A stretch of 64,000 bases of DNA from contig DLJZ01000006.1 of assembly GCA_002478865.1 (NCBI GenBank), positions 62,001-126,000 on the forward strand, read 5' to 3'. This document shows, piece by piece, positions 55,192 to 64,000 of the stretch (its first letter is position 1; the number at the start of each line of letters is the position of its first letter). The notes beneath the pieces were generated by a model. It was not told the origin of the DNA. It did no database searches and saw only the letters and a list, made by a program, of their open reading frames with translations. The position numbers and the translations under genes were made by a program. This DNA is from Hungatella sp. UBA7603. Lineage in GTDB: Bacteria > Bacillota > Clostridia > Lachnospirales > Lachnospiraceae.

Positions 55192-56370
55192 TTAACACCA
55201 AACTTTTTCCACGGTATTAATTGCTGTTTCTAACAACTCATCAATCTTTTCTGCCAGATTCTCTTCTGAACGCTCAATGATCTTTAAGTTAGGTTTTGTT
55301 ACTGGGTGTTTCGCTACAAAGATAGTACAGCAGTCTTCAAAAGGAAGGACTGAAGTCTCATAGGTTCCGATTTTTTCCGATACGTTAACAATTTCTTGTT
55401 TATCAAAACCAATGACTGGACGAAATACTGGCATGGTGGCTGATGCATCGGTTGCCATCAATGACTGCATGGTCTGAGATGCTACCTGTCCAATGCTCTC
55501 TCCTGTAATCAGTGCAGACGCTCCGCTTTCTGCAGCCAGACTCTCTGCGATTCGCATCATGTAACGTCTCATGATAATGGTAAGCTCCTCATGAGGACAC
55601 TTGTCGTAGATATAAAGCTGGATATCTGTAAAGTTTACAATATGAAGGCGAATTGGGCCGGAATATCTAGAAACAAGCTTTGCAAGATCTACTACTTTCT
55701 GCTTTGCGCGATCACTGGTATATGGAGGCGCATGGAAATAAACGGCGTCAAGCTTTACGCCCCTCTTTGCGATCATGTAGCCAGCTACGGGGCTATCAAT
55801 GCCGCCAGATAAGAGAAGCATGGCTTTTCCATTGGTTCCTACTGGCATGCCGCCTGGACCTGGGATGACGTGGGAATAAATATTGATCTTATTTCTCACT
55901 TCTACATGAAGCATCACATCTGGATTATGAACATTAACCTTTGTCTCTGAAAACTCATGTAAAATAATTTCTCCAAGATCACGGTTGATCTGTTCGGAGT
56001 TGACTGGATACTTTTTATTTCCTCTTCTTGTATTAACCTTAAAGGTAAAATTCTTATCTTCATAAAACTCATCTACATAAGATAATACCTGTTTTTTTAA
56101 ATCCTCATACCCTAAGTCCTCCACCTGAACCATGGGACAAATGGCTGCGATTCCGAATATGCGCTTTAGCGCTGCTACCACTTCATCAAAATCATAGTCA
56201 GATTCTGCTGTGGCATAAATTCTACCAGATTCCTTACAAACCTCAAAATTTCCTTCCACTCTCTTTAAAGAATGACGGATCTGAGTGACAAGAGCATCTT
56301 CAAATAAGTAACGGTTCTTTCCCTTTACTCCTATTTCTGCGTATTTAATTAAAAATGATTTATATTGCAT
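55192..56370 (-). CDS. thiI: tRNA 4-thiouridine synthase ThiI
   Basis: 392 residues: N-terminal ferredoxin-like and THUMP domains (about 1-165) and a PP-loop ATPase domain with LLSGGIDSPVAGYM. It lacks the C-terminal rhodanese domain found in the E. coli protein, as in Bacillus. It adenylates U8 of tRNA and inserts sulfur, and may supply sulfur for thiamine synthesis. The cysteine desulfurase gene directly upstream is the likely sulfur donor, matching the Bacillus NifZ-ThiI pair. Confidence 0.95.
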   Translation of the reverse strand: MQYKSFLIKYAEIGVKGKNRYLFEDALVTQIRHSLKRVEGNFEVCKESGRIYATAESDYDFDEVVAALKRIFGIAAICPMVQVEDLGYEDLKKQVLSYVDEFYEDKNFTFKVNTRRGNKKYPVNSEQINRDLGEIILHEFSETKVNVHNPDVMLHVEVRNKINIYSHVIPGPGGMPVGTNGKAMLLLSGGIDSPVAGYMIAKRGVKLDAVYFHAPPYTSDRAKQKVVDLAKLVSRYSGPIRLHIVNFTDIQLYIYDKCPHEELTIIMRRYMMRIAESLAAESGASALITGESIGQVASQTMQSLMATDASATMPVFRPVIGFDKQEIVNVSEKIGTYETSVLPFEDCCTIFVAKHPVTKPNLKIIERSEENLAEKIDELLETAINTVEKVWC

Positions 56371-56409
56371 CTGTTGTCCTTTCTTTCTATACTTCCTAGT
56401 GAATAAACA

Positions 56410-57564
56410 CTAACCTCTTTGATACCGTCTGAGGATTGGAAGAAGTTCCTTTAGCGTATCGATACAGATATTGATCTCTTCTTTTGTGTTAAAGACTCCA
56501 AAGCTAAATCTAAGGGTAGAATCAAGAAGATCCTTCTTAACTCCAATTCCAACCAAGGTTCCGCTGACTCCTGGATGATTGGAGGAGCAGGCAGATCCTG
56601 AGGAAACATAAACTCTCTTATCTTCCAACGCATGAAGAAGTACTTCACTGCGTGTCCCAAGAAAGCTGGCACTGACGATCTGAGGGGATGATAAATCTCC
56701 TTTTAGACTGTTTACCGTCACTCCATCGATTTCTTTAAGTCTTTCTATCATATAATCCTTTAGATCCATAATGGCACTCATCTTTTGTTCATGATCGGTG
56801 TACATGAACTTGGCTGCCACTCCAAGACCTGCAATCCCAGGGACATTCTCTGTGCCTGCTCTTAACCCTCTTTGCTGACCACCGCCATAGATCAGAGGAC
56901 GAATCTTAACCTTAGGGTCGACATATAAAAAGCCAACTCCCTTTGGCCCGTGAATCTTATGAGCACTCACAGACATTAAATCAATTCCCTGTCGTTTTGG
57001 CCGAATAACGAACTTTCCGTAAGCCTGTATGGCATCCACATGAAAAATAGTGGAAGAATTCTTCTTTTTTATCACCTTTGATATAGCTTCAATGGGGGCT
57101 ACGGCACCGATCTCATTGTTTACGTACATAACAGAAACTAAGATAGTGTCAGGACGGATGGCCTGTTCCAACGCTTCCAAAGAGATATTTCCAATGGCAT
57201 CTACTGGCAGGTAAGTAACCGTAAATCCCAACTCCTCTAAATAAGCAAGAGGATTGTATACCGAAGGATGCTCAATCCCAGTGCTTATGATGTGGTTTCC
57301 AGCCCGCTTATTGGCGATTGCCGCTCCAATCAAAGCCATGTTATTGGACTCGGAACCTCCTGATGTAAATAAGATATCCTTTGGTGTTACCTTTAAAGTA
57401 TCTGCAATGATTTCTGCCGCTTCTTTAATATACTGCTCCGCTATCATTCCCTTTTTATGTTTTGCAGACGGATTTCCGTAATCCTCTGTCATAACCTTAA
57501 GGACAATGTCTTTTACCGGCTCCAGCACCTTCGTGGTCGCCGCATTATCGAAATAAATTTCCAT
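56410..57564 (-). CDS. cysteine desulfurase, NifS/IscS family
   Basis: 384 residues, pyridoxal-phosphate enzyme. Cofactor lysine in SAHKIHGPKGVGFLY, active-site cysteine in SSGSACSSNHPG, N-terminal YFDNAATTKV. Releases sulfur from cysteine as a persulfide. It is followed 40 bp later by thiI, so it probably serves tRNA thiolation rather than general Fe-S assembly; no iscU is adjacent. Confidence 0.93.
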   Translation of the reverse strand: MEIYFDNAATTKVLEPVKDIVLKVMTEDYGNPSAKHKKGMIAEQYIKEAAEIIADTLKVTPKDILFTSGGSESNNMALIGAAIANKRAGNHIISTGIEHPSVYNPLAYLEELGFTVTYLPVDAIGNISLEALEQAIRPDTILVSVMYVNNEIGAVAPIEAISKVIKKKNSSTIFHVDAIQAYGKFVIRPKRQGIDLMSVSAHKIHGPKGVGFLYVDPKVKIRPLIYGGGQQRGLRAGTENVPGIAGLGVAAKFMYTDHEQKMSAIMDLKDYMIERLKEIDGVTVNSLKGDLSSPQIVSASFLGTRSEVLLHALEDKRVYVSSGSACSSNHPGVSGTLVGIGVKKDLLDSTLRFSFGVFNTKEEINICIDTLKELLPILRRYQRG

Positions 57565-57622
57565 CTATATTTTACTCCCATTCCTCTTCAAGCGGATTAG
57601 ATCCATGACGAGAAAACTTTCT

Positions 57623-58360
57623 CTAAGGTTCCAGCAAAAAAGACAAAACGGACAACACGGATAACCCGGCCGTTTCTGTCCGCAAAATCCGTTTTCCAAG
57701 TGTAATTGTCTTTGCTCCAAAGCTTTCCGTAAGAGCGACCTCCGAATCCTCAAAGCCGCCTTCCGGTCCAATGAAAACGCCTACGTTCATCCCCGGCTTT
57801 ACAAAAGATAAAACTTCTCTTGTTCGCTCCATGCCTTTGGCATTCTCATAAGGAATTATGATTAAATCAAAATCTTTTGCAAAAGCAAGAGCTTCTTTCA
57901 AGGTCATAACACCTGCCACTTCCGGCACAATCAGTCGTTTGGACTGTTTGGCAGCACTTTCTGAAACCGCATTCCAGCGGCGAAGCTTTGACTCTTCCTT
58001 TTTCTTATCTAATTTCACCACAGTACGCTTTGTTTCTACCGGAACGATTTCATAGGCACCAAGCTCGACCGCTTTTTGTATGATAAGTTCCATCTTATCA
58101 CTTTTTGGAAGTCCCTGAAATAGGGTAATCCTGGCTGGAAGTTCTTTCCCGCCCTCTTCCACGGATAAAATCCTGGCGGTAACCTCCTTCGAAGTCACAG
58201 ACACAATTTCACACAGGTAATCTTTATCGATACCGTTGCTTATGAGCACTTCCTCTCCTGCACCCATGCGCAGAACGTTCTTGATATGGTTTACATCAGG
58301 ACCTAAGATGGTTATGTGATCCTCTCCCACCTGGTCCTGGCTGATAAAAAAGTGATACAT
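57623..58360 (-). CDS. rsmE: 16S rRNA m3U1498 methyltransferase RsmE
   Basis: 245 residues, SPOUT fold with an N-terminal PUA-like domain. Characteristic blocks: HIKNVLRMGAGEEV, LFQGLPKSDKMELIIQKAVELG, RWNAVSESAAKQSKR, GVFIGPEGGFEDSEV and the knot LGKRILRTETA. Methylates U1498 of 16S rRNA. Directly follows prmA, as in Bacillus. Confidence 0.95.
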   Translation of the reverse strand: MYHFFISQDQVGEDHITILGPDVNHIKNVLRMGAGEEVLISNGIDKDYLCEIVSVTSKEVTARILSVEEGGKELPARITLFQGLPKSDKMELIIQKAVELGAYEIVPVETKRTVVKLDKKKEESKLRRWNAVSESAAKQSKRLIVPEVAGVMTLKEALAFAKDFDLIIIPYENAKGMERTREVLSFVKPGMNVGVFIGPEGGFEDSEVALTESFGAKTITLGKRILRTETAGLSVLSVLSFLLEP

Positions 58361-58373
58361 TCGATCCCTCTTT

Positions 58374-59336
58374 CTACTTTTTTCTAACCGTCACGGAAAC
58401 CCATTCGCCCTGATAAGTAATTTCTACCAGTTCAAAAGCTTCATTTTCAGAAAATGCTTTTTTTACTGCTTCTTCCTTCATATTAATGATGCCGGAGGTA
58501 ATAAAAATAGCGCCTTTTTTCATATGAACCGGAATTTCCTTTTGAAGTATAATAATAATATCGGCTAAGATGTTCGCTACCACCAGATCATAAGCTTCAA
58601 ATCCGACTTCCTTTTTCACATCTTCATCATCAATAATATTACCTTTTAAAACTCTAAATTTATCAGGAGAGATATCATTCGCTTCCATGTTCTCTTTGAC
58701 TGCAACAATAGCGTTCTCATCCAGATCGGTTCCAAATACTTCTTTTGCGCCAAGCTTTAAGGCAGTGATTCCAAGAATGCCGCTTCCAGTACCTACGTCA
58801 AGTATCTTCGTATCAGGAGTTACATATTTCTTAAGCTGACGAATGCAAAGCTGAGTCGTCTCATGCTGACCAGTACCAAAAGCTGTACCAGGATCGATTT
58901 CTATTAAAAGCTTTTCCTTATGCTCCTCAGGAATCTCTTCCCAGGTAGGCTTGATTAAAATATCATCAACCGTAAATGGTTTAAAATACTGCTTCCAGTT
59001 ATTAATCCAGTCTTTATCTTCTGTTTCACTTATTTCAAGAGTGCGGGCACCTAGATCGGTGAAAAGGGCTAACTCATCAAGTCCTTCTTCCACACGCTTT
59101 AACATCTCTTCTATATCAACATCGGAATCTGGATCGAGATAAAAGCTTACCTTTGCAATTCCTTCATCGGGTGGAAGCTCAGGCAGGATATCAATAAACA
59201 TTCCCTTTGTCTCAGCTTCTGTAAGAGGAGTGTTATCTTCGATTTCAATTCCTTCTATTCCTATCTCATCAAACATACTGCTGATTAAATCCACAGCCTC
59301 AGTCGTTGTAGTGAGTGTAAATTTTTTCCATCTCAT
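58374..59336 (-). CDS. prmA: ribosomal protein L11 methyltransferase PrmA
   Basis: 320 residues. N-terminal ferredoxin-like substrate domain and a C-terminal SAM domain with IDPGTAFGTGQHETTQLCI, ILDVGTGSGILGITALKLGA and VVANILADIII. Trimethylates ribosomal protein L11. Fourteen bases before rsmE, so the two are co-transcribed. Confidence 0.95.
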   Translation of the reverse strand: MRWKKFTLTTTTEAVDLISSMFDEIGIEGIEIEDNTPLTEAETKGMFIDILPELPPDEGIAKVSFYLDPDSDVDIEEMLKRVEEGLDELALFTDLGARTLEISETEDKDWINNWKQYFKPFTVDDILIKPTWEEIPEEHKEKLLIEIDPGTAFGTGQHETTQLCIRQLKKYVTPDTKILDVGTGSGILGITALKLGAKEVFGTDLDENAIVAVKENMEANDISPDKFRVLKGNIIDDEDVKKEVGFEAYDLVVANILADIIIILQKEIPVHMKKGAIFITSGIINMKEEAVKKAFSENEAFELVEITYQGEWVSVTVRKK

Positions 59337-59346
59337 ATTTATTACC

Positions 59347-60090
59347 CTATCCTTTTATTATTTTCACAAACAGGCAAAGAAGCACCACGAATACCACCGG
59401 GCGCACGATCTTAAGCCCATTTTTTAAGACAAGACCAGAACCAATGTAATGACCTGCGATACAAAAAATACCTGCTGCAAGTCCAAGGGGTATCATCACC
59501 TTACCATTGATTAAAAAAGTTACCAGTGCCGCTATGTTTGATGACAAATTAATTACTTTCGTGGTTCCAGAAGCGTTTCTAACATTCATTTTAGCAAGAC
59601 CTGTTAAGAGAAGCAGTAAAAAAGTGCCTGTCCCAGGACCGTAAAATCCATCGTAGCAACCAACTACTAGTGCCGCGCCCATACTAATGAGTAGGGTTTT
59701 TCGTTCGGAAAGACTTTCTTCCTTTGAATCACCAAAATTTTTATTTTTGAAAACATAAAATGCAACGACTGGCAGAATGATCACCATCATCGCTTTTAGC
59801 ACCTGCTCACTGGCAAGCAACGATAAATGCGCTCCTATCACAGAACCAACGATCGCACAAAGAGCAGACAATACGGATAATTTTATTTGAATAAATCCAT
59901 TTTTTGCATACCTGGCAGTTGAAATAACAGTACCAAGAGTGGAACTAAGTTTATTGGTTCCAAGTGCAAAATGAGGTGGTATTCCTGCTGCCATAAAAGC
60001 TGGAAGGGAAATCAGTCCGCCACCACCTGCAATGGAATCTACAAATCCCGCAAGAAAAACAAGGGGACATACGATCAGATATTGGTACAT
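59347..60090 (-). CDS. TauE/SafE-family membrane permease
   Basis: 247 residues from ATG 60090, behind AAAGGAAA; the longer frame to 60159 has no ribosome site. Seven or eight hydrophobic segments, with the family repeats FVDSIAGGGGLISLPAFMAAGIPP and LVVGCYDGFYGPGTGTFLLLLL. Members export or import sulfur-containing and other small anions. It lies ahead of prmA in the same direction, between dnaJ and prmA, a place empty in Bacillus. Confidence 0.9.
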   Translation of the reverse strand: MYQYLIVCPLVFLAGFVDSIAGGGGLISLPAFMAAGIPPHFALGTNKLSSTLGTVISTARYAKNGFIQIKLSVLSALCAIVGSVIGAHLSLLASEQVLKAMMVIILPVVAFYVFKNKNFGDSKEESLSERKTLLISMGAALVVGCYDGFYGPGTGTFLLLLLTGLAKMNVRNASGTTKVINLSSNIAALVTFLINGKVMIPLGLAAGIFCIAGHYIGSGLVLKNGLKIVRPVVFVVLLCLFVKIIKG

Positions 60091-60410
60091 TTGCGGTTTC
60101 CTTTCTTTTGTCAAAACTAAACCACATGATATCATAACATACATTGAAATCCGTTGCAAGCTTATAAAATCATGGATTTATGGAAGAATTTTCGACTCAA
60201 AAAAAATATTTTAAAAGTTTTTAAAAAAAGATGCAATAAAAAACATACCTAGTGCATTAACTAATAGAACGGATGAAAAGGACTTCTGTTTCGTTCCCGG
60301 AACTAAGGCAAAAAAATATCAAGTAAACGAAATTCCTTGATGCATTACGCTCCATCACACCCGCCTGAACACCTAACAACGAAGCAGAATCTATTTTCAT
60401 AATATGCAAC
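60091..60410. other. intergenic region upstream of the TauE-like gene
   Basis: AT-rich with no supported gene. It holds an inverted repeat ATCAAG/CTTGAT near 60319-60342 and presumably the promoter of the TauE-prmA-rsmE group. Confidence 0.4.
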
Positions 60411-60478
60411 ACAAAAAGCAGAAGACGGATCTTATAACTGGAGTTAATCCACGTTTAGATCTGTTTTCTGCTTTTTGT
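60411..60478. terminator. long hairpin terminator after the cell-wall-binding gene
   Basis: ACAAAAAGCAGAA (60411-60423) pairs with TTCTGCTTTTTGT (60466-60478), extended inward by GATC (60428-60431) with GATC (60458-60461). It lies about 25 bp after the stop codon of the leftward gene. Confidence 0.65.
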
Positions 60479-60503
60479 ATACCCCAATCCCTAAATAACT
60501 ACT

Positions 60504-61070
60504 TTACTGCTTTAAGACGCCGTCCGCTCCTACCGAGTAACCATCGGGAGTCACGGAACTTACTAAGAGCTTTCCTAATAATCCATCTGACATCGTATTA
60601 AAATAATAGGCTTTGCCATCGATAATCTGCCAGCCAATCCTCATAGAGCCAAAGGTTCCGTCATCCACTGGATTTAAATAGTACCGGTCCCCTCTAGGAT
60701 CAATATACCATCCCAAAAGCAAATGGCCACCCTGATCAAACCGGTACCATCTGCCATCTAAGTATTTCCAGCCATCGGCTGGCCAGGTTCCGTCACCATA
60801 CTGATACCACCAGCCTGCAGGACTGTAACGCCAGCCTCTTTCATAACTGTGGCTGTTAGGACCATCGTCGTCGTCATCGTCTTCATCGCCGTCCCAACAG
60901 TCGGAAGAACCTGGCCCTTCCATTGGTCCCCGAAACGTAGTTCCCGAACCATGAATGCCTGGAAATTTTCTCACTGCTTGTGTCTCATCGGCTGCAGCAC
61001 GCCCCGGAAAAAAACCGGAAAGAAGTAAGCAACATACAATAAGTACTAACTTTCCCTGAGTCTTTTTCAT
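60504..61070 (-). CDS. secreted cell-wall-binding-repeat protein
   Basis: 188 residues. Signal peptide ending near GRAAADE (about residue 27), then an acidic linker DGDEDDDDDDGPN and three or four aromatic repeats of the choline/glucan-binding type (GWRYSPAGWWYQYGDGTWPADGW, GRWYRFDQGGHLLLGWY, GKAYYFNTM). Probably held on the wall or teichoic acids; no enzyme domain. It follows dnaJ by about 40 bp, so heat-shock read-through is possible. Not a close paralog of the pair at 11769-13067, though the repeat type is shared. Confidence 0.8.
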   Translation of the reverse strand: MKKTQGKLVLIVCCLLLSGFFPGRAAADETQAVRKFPGIHGSGTTFRGPMEGPGSSDCWDGDEDDDDDDGPNSHSYERGWRYSPAGWWYQYGDGTWPADGWKYLDGRWYRFDQGGHLLLGWYIDPRGDRYYLNPVDDGTFGSMRIGWQIIDGKAYYFNTMSDGLLGKLLVSSVTPDGYSVGADGVLKQ

Positions 61071-61109
61071 TTCTTCCCTTCCCTTTTACAAATATATCCC
61101 CTGAAAAAT

Positions 61110-62249
61110 CTATTTAAAGATTCCCTTTTTTTTATGTTTTTCCCCGTCCGTAGTGCCATTCATGACATCTTCAAAGGTCTTAAGTGCTTCTTTTTGAGCC
61201 TCTGTCAAACGCTCTGGTACCTGTACTACTAGTGTAACATAATGATCTCCACGTACCGCACGATTTCTTAAGGAAGGAACTCCCTTTCCTTTTAGACGAA
61301 CCTTGGTATCGGTCTGGGTTCCGGATTTAATCTCGTAATCCATATCTCCATCAACTGTTTTAATCTTTATAGTACCGCCAAGTGCCGCATTTACAAAGGA
61401 AATAGGTACGGTTGAAAAGATGCTGGTATCCTGACGCTTAAAGATTGGATGATTGGATACGACTACTTCTACAAGAAGATCGCCTCTTTCTCCACCGTTG
61501 GTTCCTGGCTCGCCTTTGCCTGCAAATCGAACGGACTGACCGTTATCAATTCCTGGTGGAACTGTAACACTGACTTTCTTTCTTTTGGTATTATATCCGC
61601 TACCATAACAATCTGGACACTTATCTTTAATCACTTTACCAGTGCCGTTGCAATCTGGACAAGTCTGGACGCTTTGAACCTGACCAAAGAAGGACTGCTG
61701 TGTATACATGATTTTACCTTTTCCATTACATTTCGTACAGGTAGCTGGTGTTGTTCCAGCCTTAGCTCCGCTTCCATGACAGGAATTACATTCTTCTTTG
61801 TAATTAATCTCAATTTCTTTGTCGCAACCGAAAATAGCCTCCTCAAAAGTAATGCGGATGCTGGTTCTAACATTGGCACCTCTTGCTGGGCCATTGTAAC
61901 TGGCACCGCCTCTTGCACGGCCGCCGCCAAAGATGTCTCCAAAAATATCTCCAAAGATATCTCCCATATCGGATCCGCCAAAATCAAAGCCGCCAAATCC
62001 GCCTGCTCCTGCACTGCCGTCAAATGCAGCTGATCCAAACTGATCATACTGACGTCTCTTATCAGAATCACTTAAAACACTGTAAGCTTCGGAAGCCTGC
62101 TTAAACTTATCTGCTGCTACAGCATCTCCGGAATTCGTATCTGGATGGTATTTCTTAGCCAATGCCCTGTAAGCTTTCTTAATCGCTGCATCGTCTGCAT
62201 CTTTGGGAACGCCAAGAATCTCATAATAATCTTTCTTACTCTCTGCCAT
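61110..62249 (-). CDS. dnaJ: chaperone DnaJ
   Basis: 379 residues from ATG 62249 (AAAGG ten bases upstream; the ATG at 62267 is less well placed). J domain with the KKYHPDTN motif (HPD), a Gly/Phe-rich region, four zinc repeats ([32 protein letters not shown]) and the C-terminal client-binding domains. Co-chaperone that stimulates DnaK ATPase. Transcribed after dnaK. Confidence 0.96.
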   Translation of the reverse strand: MAESKKDYYEILGVPKDADDAAIKKAYRALAKKYHPDTNSGDAVAADKFKQASEAYSVLSDSDKRRQYDQFGSAAFDGSAGAGGFGGFDFGGSDMGDIFGDIFGDIFGGGRARGGASYNGPARGANVRTSIRITFEEAIFGCDKEIEINYKEECNSCHGSGAKAGTTPATCTKCNGKGKIMYTQQSFFGQVQSVQTCPDCNGTGKVIKDKCPDCYGSGYNTKRKKVSVTVPPGIDNGQSVRFAGKGEPGTNGGERGDLLVEVVVSNHPIFKRQDTSIFSTVPISFVNAALGGTIKIKTVDGDMDYEIKSGTQTDTKVRLKGKGVPSLRNRAVRGDHYVTLVVQVPERLTEAQKEALKTFEDVMNGTTDGEKHKKKGIFK

Positions 62250-62279
62250 CTTAGGTCTACCTTTCATAAATTAAGGAAG

Positions 62280-62372
62280 TCCGGCAGGACTCATCCTGCC
62301 GAACAAAAGAGTCCAACTGTAAGGAACTCATGCCTGCGGAAAAAGTGCTGTATCACTACAACACTTTTCCCC
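62280..62372 (-). promoter_or_regulatory. two hairpins between dnaK and dnaJ
   Basis: CGGCAGGA (62282-62289) pairs with TCCTGCCG (62294-62301); a second hairpin spans 62338-62370 with GTG/CAC, AAAA/TTTT and TGTA/TACA pairing. No long T tract follows, so they may stabilise the dnaK mRNA or partly reduce dnaJ expression. Confidence 0.5.
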
Positions 62373-62398
62373 AAGCCCTGTTAACTGACCAGACTAGT

Positions 62399-64000
<1,602 letters not shown>

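Noticed and set aside
61449..62033. A 194-codon frame antisense to dnaJ
   Set aside because: Shadow frame produced by the repetitive Gly- and Cys-rich codons of dnaJ.

Overview
The window looks like chromosome of an anaerobic, low-GC Firmicute of the Lachnospiraceae, close to Lacrimispora and relatives (inference). The grounds are AT-rich intergenic DNA, strong AGGAGG ribosome sites, a clostridial pyruvate phosphate dikinase, many ABC sugar transporters, and housekeeping gene order shared with Bacillus and Clostridium. No rRNA, tRNA, insertion sequence, prophage block or CRISPR array was seen.

Left part (1-13300). An AgrB-type peptide protease converges on a two-gene unit encoding a small TcdR/UviA-like sigma factor and a TcdE-like holin. 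Next come a secreted lipoprotein and pyruvate phosphate dikinase (ppdK). On the plus strand a BMP-family nucleoside ABC transporter follows (binding lipoprotein, ATPase, two permeases). Two tandem paralogous secreted cell-wall-binding proteins close the region.

Mannan-type locus (13324-27167). A minus-strand operon runs: sugar-binding lipoprotein, two permeases, a GH130 phosphorylase, a single protein joining a cellobiose 2-epimerase to a second GH130 phosphorylase, a CE2 esterase, a phosphohexomutase, a second SGNH esterase (CE17-like) and a 2-hydroxyacid dehydrogenase. Together these can import acetylated beta-manno-oligosaccharides, deacetylate them, epimerise the reducing-end mannose, phosphorolyse to mannose-1-phosphate and feed glycolysis. 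An AraC and a LacI regulator lie beside it. A near-identical operator with two direct repeats 21 bp apart occurs before both the transporter operon and lacI.

Second sugar operon (27280-35446). A GntR/FadR-type regulator, a ribose-type ABC transporter, a split transketolase, an RpiB-like isomerase, a VOC protein and a TalC-type transaldolase. There is no kinase, so the substrate is open. Copies of an ATTGTATG half-site surround the regulator and the binding-protein promoter. A beta-glucoside PTS, a 6-phospho-beta-glucosidase and an RpiR regulator follow (35609-39940).

Housekeeping part (40020-64000), almost all on the minus strand. Order in transcription: dnaK (cut by the window end), dnaJ, a cell-wall-binding protein, a TauE-like permease, prmA, rsmE, cysteine desulfurase, thiI, then a plus-strand HPr-like gene, mtaB, ireB, ruvX, a DUF1292 gene, RNase J, a shortened MltG-like gene, trmR, trhP (U32), a YdcF-like gene, an M16C peptidase, era, recO, a lipoprotein and glyS. 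Much of this order matches Bacillus subtilis (dnaK-dnaJ-prmA-rsmE-mtaB and yrzL-yrrK-yrzB-yrrL-yrrM-yrrO).
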